This document shows, one piece after another, positions 36,763 to 45,518 of a DNA stretch of 64,000 nucleotides. This DNA is from Sedimenticola hydrogenitrophicus. Lineage in GTDB: Bacteria; Pseudomonadota; Gammaproteobacteria; Chromatiales; Chromatiaceae. The stretch spans positions 141,369 to 205,368 of the forward strand of contig NZ_JAQGEI010000002.1 of assembly GCF_029017505.1 (NCBI RefSeq), in the 5' to 3' direction. Numbering within the stretch: position 1 is the first letter of the stretch; every line of letters begins with the position of its first letter. The position numbers were made by a program, and so were the translations under genes. The notes beneath the pieces are model-generated. The model made no database searches. It was not told where the DNA came from and was given only the letters and a program-made list of their open reading frames with translations.

Positions 36763-37731
36763 ATGGAAATGAGCACGATCCGCGAGCTGGTTGCGGAAGA
36801 CATGAAGGCGGTAGACGCCCTGATCCTGCAACGGCTGCAGTCCGATGTGGTACTGATCAACCAGGTGGGACACTACATCGTCAACAGCGGCGGCAAACGG
36901 CTGCGGCCGATGATCGTGCTGCTGGCGGCTCGCGCGCTCGACTACGCGGGCGACCGGCACGTGGACCTGGCGGCGGTGATCGAGTTCATCCATACCGCCA
37001 CCCTGTTGCACGACGATGTGGTGGACGAATCGGACATGCGGCGCAACCGGGATACCGCCAACGCGGTCTGGGGTAACGCCGCCAGCGTCCTGGTGGGCGA
37101 CTTCCTCTACTCCCGCTCGTTCGAGATGATGGTGGAGATGGACACGATGCGGGTGATGGAGGTGCTCTCCCACGCCACCAACCGCATTGCCGAAGGGGAG
37201 GTCCTGCAGCTGCTCAATTGCAACGACCCCGACACCACCGAAGAGAAGTACCGCGAGGTGATTCTGCGCAAAACCGCCACCCTGTTCGAGGCCGGCGCCC
37301 GCCTCGGTGCGGTACTGGGCAACGCCACGCCGGCGCAGGAGCAGGCGATGGCCGCTTACGGCCTGCACCTGGGCATCGCCTTCCAGATAATCGACGATGC
37401 CCTCGACTACAGCACCTCCAGCGAAGAGATCGGCAAGAACATCGGCGATGACCTGGAGGAGGGCAAGCCGACCCTGCCGATCCTGCGGGCGATGCAGGTG
37501 GGCACCCCCGAGCAGCGGGCCGCCCTGCGGCAGATCATAGAAAAAGGTGGCCGGGAACATATCGAAACCGTCATGGCGGCCATTGAATCCACCGATGCGA
37601 TCGAGTACACTGCGCGCCTTGCCGCGGAGGAAGCCGACAAGGCCAAGCAGGCGCTGGACGCCGTACCCGAGTCCCCCTTCCGCGACGCCCTCTCCGCGCT
37701 GGCCGATTTTTCCGTCAGGCGCAGGAGTTGA
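36763..37731 (+). CDS. ispB: Polyprenyl (octaprenyl) diphosphate synthase
   Basis: Makes the all-trans isoprenoid side chain of ubiquinone by successive addition of isopentenyl diphosphate; 322 residues. First Asp-rich motif: LLHDDVVDESDMRRN near 82-96. Second: IIDDALDYSTSSEEIGKNIGDDLEEGKPTLP near 210. The start MEMSTIRELVAEDM fits; a second ATG two codons in is possible. Divergent from rplU-rpmA as usual. tRNA-Pro follows nine bases after the stop. Confidence 0.95.
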   Translation: MEMSTIRELVAEDMKAVDALILQRLQSDVVLINQVGHYIVNSGGKRLRPMIVLLAARALDYAGDRHVDLAAVIEFIHTATLLHDDVVDESDMRRNRDTANAVWGNAASVLVGDFLYSRSFEMMVEMDTMRVMEVLSHATNRIAEGEVLQLLNCNDPDTTEEKYREVILRKTATLFEAGARLGAVLGNATPAQEQAMAAYGLHLGIAFQIIDDALDYSTSSEEIGKNIGDDLEEGKPTLPILRAMQVGTPEQRAALRQIIEKGGREHIETVMAAIESTDAIEYTARLAAEEADKAKQALDAVPESPFRDALSALADFSVRRRS

Positions 37732-37740
37732 AACAGCATT

Positions 37741-37817
37741 CGGGGTGTAGCTCAGCCTGGTAGAGCACTGCCTTCGGGAGGCAGGGGCCGGAGGTTCGAA
37801 TCCTCTCACCCCGACCA
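37741..37817 (+). tRNA. tRNA-Pro (anticodon CGG)
   Basis: Cloverleaf of 77 bases with encoded CCA. Acceptor CGGGGTG/CACCCCG, anticodon arm CTGCC-TTCGGGA-GGCAG with CGG at 34-36, T arm GGAGG-TTCGAAT-CCTCT, discriminator A. It lies nine bases behind ispB and is followed by a terminator at 37826. Confidence 0.95.
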
Positions 37818-37825
37818 GACACATC

Positions 37826-37850
37826 AAGGCCCGCATTTGCGGGCCTTTTT
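37826..37850 (+). terminator. Terminator after tRNA-Pro
   Basis: AAGGCCCGC-ATTT-GCGGGCCTTTTT is a perfect nine-pair stem followed by T. It ends the tRNA-Pro transcript, possibly together with ispB. Confidence 0.92.
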
Positions 37851-38177
37851 GTTGGGCGCGTCCCTGCGCCTCACCCCTTCGGGCTTAGGCAAAAAGCCTC
37901 TCCTGGCGGATTATTGTTTGCCCGAAATTCCGCTGGCGACGCCGGTTCACGGAACCGGACCTGGCCGCATCCCGCCGCACCAGCAAATCACCCTCAAGCA
38001 GGTTCAAGCTTTTCCCCGAAGTGACGCTATACCCGATGCACCATCCGTTTTCAGGCCGCCCCGCAGGGGCGTGCTGACGAGGAACGGCCCACGGCCGAAA
38101 TGCGATCATCATCCGGGGAACAGTCGACAAACCATCATGTCCAATCCGACACATCATCCACCACCGCCCACTGCCGC
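37851..38177. other. Spacer without a recognisable gene
   Basis: GC-rich sequence between the tRNA-Pro terminator and the 78-bp repeat. A frame of 114 codons runs through it on the plus strand, but it starts inside the terminator, has no ribosome site and gives a low-complexity Pro/His-rich tail, so I do not accept it as a gene. Confidence 0.6.
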
Positions 38178-38247
38178 ATGAAAAATTGGCAGGACAGACA
38201 ATTTTCACGGCCGAAGGCCGCCCGTCAGGGTGTGGCACAGGGATGTG
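38178..38247 (-). repeat. Inverted copy of the 78-bp repeat, touching a start codon
   Basis: Reading plus, ATGAAAAATTGGCAGGACAG leads into the complement of the unit at 1-78 and ends in CACAGGGATGT at 38247, with a few changes. The start codon of the next gene lies four bases beyond. The AGGGA inside the repeat is the only ribosome-site-like sequence for that gene. Confidence 0.85.
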
Positions 38248-38251
38248 CCGC

Positions 38252-41200
38252 ATGAATTCGGAGAACGCCTCCACCAGTCGCGACGACACCCTTGCTCCGC
38301 CGGGGGGTGTATTGCGGATTGTCCTGATCTACGCCGGCCTCTCGGCACTCTACATCCTGTTTTCCGACCTGCTGGTCAGCCGGCTGTTCGCGGACGCGGC
38401 CACCATCAACGTCGTCAGCACCCTCAAGGGGTGGGGCTTTGTCGCCGTCACCTCACTGCTGCTCTACCTGCTGGTGAACCGCCTGGCGGGGCAGATCGCG
38501 GTGGCGGCGCGGCGCGAACAACGACTGCAGGCGGAGCAGCGGCGCACCCTGACGTTGCTGAACTCGATCACCCACAACTCCACCGACGTGATCTTCATCA
38601 AGGATCGGGAGGGACGCTATATCGTGGGCAACCCGGCGCTGGCGGAACTGCTGGACAAGCCACTGGATACGATCATCGGTGCCGACGACCATGCGCTCTT
38701 CCCCACTCCCCTGGCGGACCAGTTACGCGCGGATGACCGGCGCATCATGGAGGCCGGCAAGACCGAGACCTATCATGAATCGATCATTGCCGGCGACCGG
38801 ACCCTGCCCTACCTCACCACCAAGGGTCCGCTGCTGATCGGGGGCCAAATCGAGGGCATCTTCGGCATTGCCCGGGACATTTCCCTTATAAAACAGACCG
38901 AGGCGGAGATCAGGGAGAATCTGGCACGCGCAGAGGAGCGCGAGGCCGAGCTGGAGGCGGTGTTCCAGGCGCTACCGGACCTGTTCTTCCACCTGGCCGC
39001 CGACGGCAGCATCCTGGACTACCGGGCGCAATCCCTATCCGATCTCTACCTCCCCCCCGAGGTATTCCTTGGCAAGCGCATGCAGGAGGTGTTGCCCGAA
39101 CCGACCGGCGAACTGTTCACTCGCAAACTGAAGGAGGCACAGACCGCCGAAGAGATGCTGGTTTTTGACTACAGCCTTACCCGGGGAGACGCGGCCCACT
39201 ATTATGAGGCACGTCTGACCCGAATCATGCGCCGCGACGAGCTGATCTGCGTGGTGCGCGACATCACCGAACGGGTTTCGGTGGAACAGAAGATCGCCCG
39301 CGCCACCCAGGAGTGGACCCAGGCCATGGATCAGTTCGACGACGTCATCTATCTGCTGGACATGCAACGCCACCTGCTACGGGCCAACAAGGCGTTCTAT
39401 GAGATGGTCGGCCTGACCCAGCAGCAGAGCGTCGGCCGGCCCATCGCCGAGCTGATCCACCCGCAGGGCGAGAAGGAGCCGTGCCCGGTCTGCCGCGCCC
39501 AGGAGTCCCGGACCGAGACGGTCTTCACCCTGGAGCCGGGGGACTTCTTCAACCCCAGCGGCCTACCCATGGAGATCAGCCTGAAGCTGGTGCGCGACGG
39601 CGAAGGCAGCGCCATCGGCATTTTGATGAGCCTGCACGACCTGAGTCGCGCCCGTCAGATGGAGGAGCGGCTGCGGCTCGCCGCCAGTGTGTTCGAAAAT
39701 ACCGACGAGGGGGTGATCATCACCGACCCCGACGGCAACATCCTGGAGGTCAACCGTGCCTTCAGCGAGATCCAGGGCTACTCCCGCGAGGAGGTGATCG
39801 GGAAAAACCCGCGCATGTTCAGGTCCGGCCACCACGATGAGAGCTTCTACCGCGATCTATGGCGTGCGCTGACCGAGACGGGACACTGGCGCGGCGAGCT
39901 GTGGAATCGGCGCAAGAACGGCGAAGTGTTCCCGAAATGGCAGACCATCAACCAGGTGCTCGACAGCCAGGGCAACCTGACCCACTATGTCGGCATCTTC
40001 TCCGATATCACCCATATCAAACGCTCCAAGGCCCAACTGGACCACATGGGCCATCACGACGCCCTCACCGACCTGCCCAACCGCCTGCTGCTGAACGAGC
40101 GCCTGGAGCAGGCGATCAAACACGCGGAACGCCACAACACCCAGTTGGCGGTGGTCTTCCTGGACCTGGACAACTTCAAGCATATCAACGACAGCCTGGG
40201 CCATCCGGTGGGCGATCAGCTGCTGCAGGAGGTGGCCCGCAAGCTGGTGCAGACGGTGCGCCAGGATGACACCGTGGCACGCATCGGCGGCGATGAATTC
40301 GTGCTGCTGCTGGAGGATATCGGCAAACCGGAAAACGCCGGCCTGGCGGCACAGAAGATGGCGGGGGTGTTTGCCCAATCCTTCCAGCTCGAAGATCAGG
40401 CCATCCGCATCACCGCCAGCCTCGGTATCTGTATCTGCCCCCAGGACGGTAAGGACCCCGCCACCCTGCTGCGCAATGCCGACGCCGCCATGTACCGGGC
40501 CAAGGAGGAGGGGCGCAATACCTATCAGTTCTACACCGAGGAGCTGACCCGCAACGCCTTCGAGCGGGTACTGCTGGAGAACAACCTGCGCCAGGCGATC
40601 GAACAGGGACAGCTGGTGCTGCATTATCAGCTGCAGAAGGAGCTGCAGAGCGGCAAAATCATCGGCGTGGAGGCCCTGGTGCGCTGGGTGCATCCGGAAC
40701 TCGGGATGATTTCACCCGCCAAGTTCATCCCCATGGCGGAAGAGTCCGGCCTGATCCACCCGATCGGCGACTGGGTGTTGAGAACCGCCTGTCGCCAGGG
40801 CAGAGAGTGGCTGGACAAGGGGATCGACTTCGGCCGCATCTCGGTTAATATCGCCGGCCCGCAACTGCAGCGCGGCACCCTGGTGGCCGAGGTGGTCGCG
40901 GCGCTGGAGGAGACCGGACTGCCCACCCACCACCTGGAGCTGGAGGTGACCGAGGGCTTTATCATGCAGCAGGCGGAATCGGCCATCACCCAGTTGCAGG
41001 CGCTGCGCGATCTCGGATTGACCCTGTCCATCGACGACTTCGGTACCGGCTACTCCTCCCTCAGCTACCTGAAACAACTGCCCATCCACAAACTCAAGAT
41101 CGACCAGTCCTTCGTGCGCGACATCCCCGAAGACCGGAATGACATGGCCATAGCGGACGCCATCATCGCCATGGGCCGGAGTCTCGGCCTGACCGTGATC

Positions 41201-41335
41201 GCCGAGGGGGTGGAGACCGAGGCGCAGGCCGATTTCCTCAAACAGGCCGGCTGCCAGGAGGGACAGGGCTTCCTGTTCAGTAGGCCGGTCAGCGCGGCGG
41301 CGGTGGCAGCGCTGATCCTCGACCAGGCGGAGTGA
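38252..41335 (+). CDS. PAS/GGDEF/EAL cyclic-di-GMP enzyme
   Basis: Membrane signalling protein of 1027 residues that can make and/or break cyclic-di-GMP. Two N-terminal helices (VLRIVLIYAGLSALYILFSD, WGFVAVTSLLLYLLV), four PAS domains (about 90-215, 230-350, 365-480, 485-605), GGDEF domain (intact RIGGDEFVLL near 679) and EAL domain (intact GVEALVRWVHP near 807, with DDFGTGYSSLSYLKQLP). The third PAS has a CPVC motif. Both catalytic motifs are intact, so it could be bifunctional. Start ATG at 38252 follows the 78-bp repeat; the upstream frame is repeat sequence. Confidence 0.93.
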   Translation: MNSENASTSRDDTLAPPGGVLRIVLIYAGLSALYILFSDLLVSRLFADAATINVVSTLKGWGFVAVTSLLLYLLVNRLAGQIAVAARREQRLQAEQRRTLTLLNSITHNSTDVIFIKDREGRYIVGNPALAELLDKPLDTIIGADDHALFPTPLADQLRADDRRIMEAGKTETYHESIIAGDRTLPYLTTKGPLLIGGQIEGIFGIARDISLIKQTEAEIRENLARAEEREAELEAVFQALPDLFFHLAADGSILDYRAQSLSDLYLPPEVFLGKRMQEVLPEPTGELFTRKLKEAQTAEEMLVFDYSLTRGDAAHYYEARLTRIMRRDELICVVRDITERVSVEQKIARATQEWTQAMDQFDDVIYLLDMQRHLLRANKAFYEMVGLTQQQSVGRPIAELIHPQGEKEPCPVCRAQESRTETVFTLEPGDFFNPSGLPMEISLKLVRDGEGSAIGILMSLHDLSRARQMEERLRLAASVFENTDEGVIITDPDGNILEVNRAFSEIQGYSREEVIGKNPRMFRSGHHDESFYRDLWRALTETGHWRGELWNRRKNGEVFPKWQTINQVLDSQGNLTHYVGIFSDITHIKRSKAQLDHMGHHDALTDLPNRLLLNERLEQAIKHAERHNTQLAVVFLDLDNFKHINDSLGHPVGDQLLQEVARKLVQTVRQDDTVARIGGDEFVLLLEDIGKPENAGLAAQKMAGVFAQSFQLEDQAIRITASLGICICPQDGKDPATLLRNADAAMYRAKEEGRNTYQFYTEELTRNAFERVLLENNLRQAIEQGQLVLHYQLQKELQSGKIIGVEALVRWVHPELGMISPAKFIPMAEESGLIHPIGDWVLRTACRQGREWLDKGIDFGRISVNIAGPQLQRGTLVAEVVAALEETGLPTHHLELEVTEGFIMQQAESAITQLQALRDLGLTLSIDDFGTGYSSLSYLKQLPIHKLKIDQSFVRDIPEDRNDMAIADAIIAMGRSLGLTVIAEGVETEAQADFLKQAGCQEGQGFLFSRPVSAAAVAALILDQAE

Positions 41336-41377
41336 TACGGCAGGCGTCGCGGCACGGCACGCTACCCAACATGAAGT

Positions 41378-42196
41378 TCAGCCTTCGGTAAGAAAATTGC
41401 CCGTCCCGGTTCCGATTACCGGTGACTCCGCCGACGTTTCGGCCTCGTCCTTGAGGTTCACCCCGGAGAGTTTTCTCCGCCGCGCCGCGCTCATCAGGTA
41501 ATGCAGCTTGTGGGCCGCCACCGCATAGGCCAACCCCTGCTGTCGAATATTGGAGAGGCAGTTGCGCTCGGCATCGCTACAACCGGGGTGCGGATGATAA
41601 GTAAAGTAGACACCGAGACTGTCGGGGGAACTGAGACCCGGGCGTTCACCGATCAGCACGGCCACCATCTCCGCACGCATGACCACGGCCACCTCATCGC
41701 CAATCGCCACACGCCCCTGCTCAACCAGCACCAGCGGGGCAATGGACCAGCCCTCCTGCCGCAGCATCGGGGTGATGGCGTCAAGAAAACTGACCGCATG
41801 GTGATGGACCGCCAGGGCCGAGAGCCCGTCGGCGATGACGAAGGCCAGGTCAAACGTGACGGAATCATCGGCGAATGCCTGCTCAAGCCGGGCACGCGAG
41901 GGCCGGTCGAGCCGGCGCCCCAGGTCGGGCCGTTGCAGATAGTGCGCGCGATCCGGCGCCGAACTGCGCAACCGCAGCGATGGATAGCCGCCGGCAGTCA
42001 GTCTCCGCACCAGACCTTTCGCATCCAGCGGCAGGTGTACCGCATCGCGGGCCTGGGCGTGGGCCAGCTGAAATTCCAGGTGGGGTTGGGTGGGCACACT
42101 GACCCCGGCCCGCCCCAGGGCAATACGCGCATCGGTAAAACGGCGCAGCTGCCGCCACGGGTTGTCGATGACCGGTGGGGTAGGTTTGGCACTCAT
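41378..42196 (-). CDS. eutC: Ethanolamine ammonia-lyase small subunit
   Basis: Light subunit of the adenosylcobalamin-dependent lyase that turns ethanolamine into acetaldehyde and ammonia; 272 residues. Marks: [32 protein letters not shown], the [17 protein letters not shown] stretch, and [40 protein letters not shown]. It starts 11 bases after eutB on the same strand. No carboxysome-like shell genes, eutA or aldehyde dehydrogenase are next to it. Confidence 0.95.
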   Translation of the reverse strand: MSAKPTPPVIDNPWRQLRRFTDARIALGRAGVSVPTQPHLEFQLAHAQARDAVHLPLDAKGLVRRLTAGGYPSLRLRSSAPDRAHYLQRPDLGRRLDRPSRARLEQAFADDSVTFDLAFVIADGLSALAVHHHAVSFLDAITPMLRQEGWSIAPLVLVEQGRVAIGDEVAVVMRAEMVAVLIGERPGLSSPDSLGVYFTYHPHPGCSDAERNCLSNIRQQGLAYAVAAHKLHYLMSAARRRKLSGVNLKDEAETSAESPVIGTGTGNFLTEG

Positions 42197-42207
42197 GGCG
42201 GAATCTC

Positions 42208-43596
42208 CTAGTCCAAGCGATCGAGGGCGCGGCGAAACGGCCGCGGCAGCGCCCGTTCAGACCCGCAGAGCTCGCCGTTTTCAAAGATCCCCATCTGCTG
42301 CAGCCAGCTCTCGAACTCGGGCGCCGGGCGCAGGCCCAGCACGCGCCGCAGGTACAGGGCGTCGTGGAACGAGGTGGTCTGGTAGTTGAGCATCACGTCG
42401 TCGGAGCCCGGAATACCCATGATGAAGTTACAACCCGCGGTACCCAACAGGGTCAGCAGGATATCCATGTCGTTCTGGTCCGCCTCGGCATGGTTGGTGT
42501 AGCAGACATCGCACCCCATGGGGAGACCCAACAGCTTCCCGCAAAAATGATCCTCCAATCCCGCACGGATGATCTGTTTGCCGTCGAACAGGTATTCCGG
42601 GCCGATAAACCCAACCACCGTATTGACCAGGAGCGGCCGGAATTTACGCGCCACTGCGTAGGCGCGCGCCTCGCAGGTCTGTTGATCGAGATCGTGGTGG
42701 GCATCGGCGGAGAGCGCGCTGCCCTGGCCGGTCTCGAAATACATGACGTTGTCGCCCAGGGTACCGCGCCCCAACGCCAGCGCCGCCTGGTGGGCCTCGG
42801 CAAGCAGGCCCAGGTTGATCCCGAAACTGGCATTGGCTTGCTCGGTACCGGCGATGGACTGAAACACCAGGTCCACCGGCGCGCCGCGCCGGATCGCTTC
42901 CAGATGGGTGGTGACATGGGCCAACAGGCAGGACTGGGTAGGGATCTGGTACTTATTGATAATGTCATCCAGCATCTTCATCAGCGTGGTCACCGCAGTG
43001 AGGCTGTCGCTGGCGGGATTGATGCCGATCACCGCATCGCCGCTGCCGTACAGCAGCCCGTCCAGTATGCTGGCGGCGATCCCGGTCGGGTCGTCCGTAG
43101 GGTGGTTCGGCTGCAGGCGGGTGGCCAGCCGCCCTTCCAGGCCGATGGTGTTGCGAAAGCGCGTGACCACGCGGCACTTGCGCGCCACCAGGATCAGATC
43201 CTGAATGCGCATCAGTTTGGAGACCGCTGCCACCATCTCCGGCACCAGCCCCGGGGCCAGCCCGGTCAGGGCCGATTCGTCGGCCTGGTCGGAGAGCAGC
43301 CAGTTGCGGAAATCACCCACGCTGAGATGGCTCACCGGCTGGAAGGCCCGGGTATCGTGGTCGTCGATGATGAGCCGCGTGACCTCGTCGCTCTCGTAGG
43401 GAACCAGCGCCTCATTCAAGAAGTGTTTCAGCGGCACCTCGGCCAGCGCCATCTGCGCCGCCACCCGCTCCTGCTCGGAATCCGCCGCGATACCCGCGAG
43501 CTGATCGCCCGAGCGCGCGGGACTGGCCTTCGCCAGCAACTGCTTCAACGATTCAAACCCGTAGACGCTGTTCGCCAGCGTATGCCTATAAGGCAT
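42208..43596 (-). CDS. eutB: Ethanolamine ammonia-lyase large subunit
   Basis: Catalytic heavy subunit, 462 residues, holding the substrate and cobalamin binding TIM barrel. Marks: [25 protein letters not shown] start, [67 protein letters not shown] and [20 protein letters not shown]. Upstream on the same strand is the frameshifted tail of a TRAP permease, suggesting a lost or shortened uptake gene. Confidence 0.96.
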   Translation of the reverse strand: MPYRHTLANSVYGFESLKQLLAKASPARSGDQLAGIAADSEQERVAAQMALAEVPLKHFLNEALVPYESDEVTRLIIDDHDTRAFQPVSHLSVGDFRNWLLSDQADESALTGLAPGLVPEMVAAVSKLMRIQDLILVARKCRVVTRFRNTIGLEGRLATRLQPNHPTDDPTGIAASILDGLLYGSGDAVIGINPASDSLTAVTTLMKMLDDIINKYQIPTQSCLLAHVTTHLEAIRRGAPVDLVFQSIAGTEQANASFGINLGLLAEAHQAALALGRGTLGDNVMYFETGQGSALSADAHHDLDQQTCEARAYAVARKFRPLLVNTVVGFIGPEYLFDGKQIIRAGLEDHFCGKLLGLPMGCDVCYTNHAEADQNDMDILLTLLGTAGCNFIMGIPGSDDVMLNYQTTSFHDALYLRRVLGLRPAPEFESWLQQMGIFENGELCGSERALPRPFRRALDRLD

Positions 43597-43612
43597 CGGA
43601 CACCTCCTTGCA

Positions 43613-43809
43613 CTACCGGCCCAGCACCGGATTGGGCCACCAGGGTGAGCGCTCCGGTATAAAGGTAGTCATCAGCAGCACCGGCAGAAAGCCCAGCAGC
43701 AGGGACACCCAGGTCGGCCTGAACATGGCGCTCAACCCGGCCTTGCCGATCAATGCACCAAGTAAAGTATGGGCGCGGTGGGCGGCGTGATCAATCCCAT
43801 GCCGAGATT
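43613..43809 (-). pseudogene. Remnant of a TRAP transporter large permease
   Basis: Reading the minus strand, NLGMGLITPPTAPILYL is in one frame and GALIGKAGLSAMFRPTWVSL, continuing to SPWWPNPVLGR and a stop, is in another. Joined, they match the C-terminal end of DctM-type permeases (GLITPPVG..GxxIGK..), and one missing base near 43757 accounts for the frame change. Upstream of 43809 the similarity stops. It sits 17 bases before eutB, so an uptake gene may once have led this unit. I give this moderate confidence because it rests on a short stretch. Confidence 0.6.
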
Positions 43810-43894
43810 TGAACCCACATCGTCCCCTGGCGTATCTCGCGAACTGAAGCGCGGGTTGGCGCAGCGGGTGCGATCGGTCAGGCCCGACGGACGC

Positions 43895-45328
43895 CTAGAA
43901 ATGGATCACCTCGCCCAGGGTCGGGATCGAGGCGTCCCAGTTGTACTCCTCGACAAAACGCTTCTGCAGGGCCAGCATGCTTTCAGGTTCGCCGTGCACC
44001 AGATAGAGCCGGGGCATGGCCTTGCGCATGTGTCCCGCCCACTCCAGCAGCTGCGACTGGCCGGCATGGGCGGAGAAGCCGCCCAGGGTGTGGATCTGCG
44101 CCTTGACGGCGATCTCGCTGCCGAGGATTTTCACCTTCTTCACCCCATCCACCAATAGTCGGCCCAGGGTGCCGCGGGCCTGGAACCCGGCGATGATCAG
44201 GTGGGTATTCTTGCGCCAGAGGTTGTATTTCAGATGGTGCCTGATGCGCCCGCCGTGACACATGCCGCTGCCGGCGATGATAATGGCGCCGCCGCTGATC
44301 TTGTTCAGCGCCATCGACTCCTCGACACTGCGGGTAAAACGCAGGATCGGCAGCCACTGCTGCCAGTCATGGGTCATGATCTCGCGGAACTCGGGATCAT
44401 CCTTGTTGAACAACCGGGTATTCTGCTCATAGATCTCGCTGATACTGGTGGCCATCGGGCTGTCGATGAAGATGTTGTTCTGGCGCAGTTGCCCGGACTG
44501 ATAGAGCTGTCCCAGGTGATAGATCAGATCCTGGGTCCGGCCCACGGCAAACGACGGAATCAGCACATTACCGCCACTTTGCGCCGCCGCGTCCAGCGCC
44601 GCACTGAACTCCGCCATGGTCTCCTCCAGCGGCTGATGATTCCGGTTACCGTAGGTCGACTCCAGCAGCAACAGGTCCGCCTCGGAAATAATGGCCGGAT
44701 CGCGCATCAGCGGGGCGCGGCTGTTGCCCAGGTCACCGGAAAACACCAGCTTGCGGGTCTCCCCCTTCTCCTCGATCCACAACTCGACGATGGCCGAGCC
44801 GAGGATATGTCCCGCCTCGCGAAAACAGAGCCGGACGCCGGGCAGGATCTCCGCCACGGTGCCGTAGGTCATCCCCTGGCACAGCGCCAGTTCCCGTTCC
44901 ACATCGTCGATATCATAGAGCGGCTCGATGGCCCTCTTTCCGGCGCGGGCGCGCCGCTTGTTCTCCCATTCGCTATCCTTCTGCTGCAGGAACGCGGCAT
45001 CCTTGTGCATGGTCGGCAGCAATGCCTCGGTCTGCAGGGTCATGTAGATCGGTCCGCCGTAGCCCTGCTTCACCAACAGCGGCAGCATGCCCGAGTGATC
45101 CAGGTGGGCGTGGGAGAGGACCACCGCATCAATGTCGCCGACGGCGAACGGGAAGTGGACTTCGGCCGCCTCATTGCCGTTCGATCCGCCCCGCCGCCCC
45201 CCTCTCTTATTGTTGTTCTCTCCCTGCAGCAGGCCGCACTCCAGCAGGATCCGCTGCCGCCCGCTGCTGATCAGATAGCAGGAGCCGGTCACCCGTTGCG
45301 CCGCGCCATAAAATGTCAATGTACTCAC
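43895..45328 (-). CDS. Metallo-beta-lactamase/beta-CASP RNase-like protein
   Basis: Protein of 477 residues of the CPSF73/RNase J-like group, predicted RNA nuclease. Zinc motif VLSHAHLDHSGMLPLL (HxHxDH), the REAGHILGSAIVEL and VFSGDLGN motifs, then the beta-CASP insert (SFAVGRTQDLIYHLG, DSPMATSISEIY) and C-terminal FSAHAGQSQLLEW and LVHGEPESM. The GTG at 45328 follows GGGAGGTACGG; the frame above it is spacer. Ykr-type MBL proteins of this form are common in proteobacteria, often near ATPases or phosphotransferases. Confidence 0.9.
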   Translation of the reverse strand: MSTLTFYGAAQRVTGSCYLISSGRQRILLECGLLQGENNNKRGGRRGGSNGNEAAEVHFPFAVGDIDAVVLSHAHLDHSGMLPLLVKQGYGGPIYMTLQTEALLPTMHKDAAFLQQKDSEWENKRRARAGKRAIEPLYDIDDVERELALCQGMTYGTVAEILPGVRLCFREAGHILGSAIVELWIEEKGETRKLVFSGDLGNSRAPLMRDPAIISEADLLLLESTYGNRNHQPLEETMAEFSAALDAAAQSGGNVLIPSFAVGRTQDLIYHLGQLYQSGQLRQNNIFIDSPMATSISEIYEQNTRLFNKDDPEFREIMTHDWQQWLPILRFTRSVEESMALNKISGGAIIIAGSGMCHGGRIRHHLKYNLWRKNTHLIIAGFQARGTLGRLLVDGVKKVKILGSEIAVKAQIHTLGGFSAHAGQSQLLEWAGHMRKAMPRLYLVHGEPESMLALQKRFVEEYNWDASIPTLGEVIHF

Positions 45329-45518
45329 CCGTACCTCCCGCTGACGACAGAACCAAAACCACTCCCGGTAATCATAACCAGGATGCGGCCTCGCGTCCGA
45401 CGACAAGGATACTCCGTTGACCCGCGTCAAGGCGCCCGGTCGACAGCGGTAACAGGAATCAACTAGGCTGTGCATACGTCGAAACGCTATTCATCCCCCC
45501 ACAACCCCAGGTCCGATA

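Noticed and set aside
37837..38181. Open frame of 114 codons after tRNA-Pro
   Set aside because: Starts inside the terminator, has no ribosome site, and encodes a low-complexity Pro/His-rich sequence with no family.
43795..43830. tRNA-like T-arm (GTGGGTTCAAATCTCGG on the minus strand)
   Set aside because: The five bases on each side do not pair and no acceptor or anticodon arm is found; the bases are part of the permease remnant.
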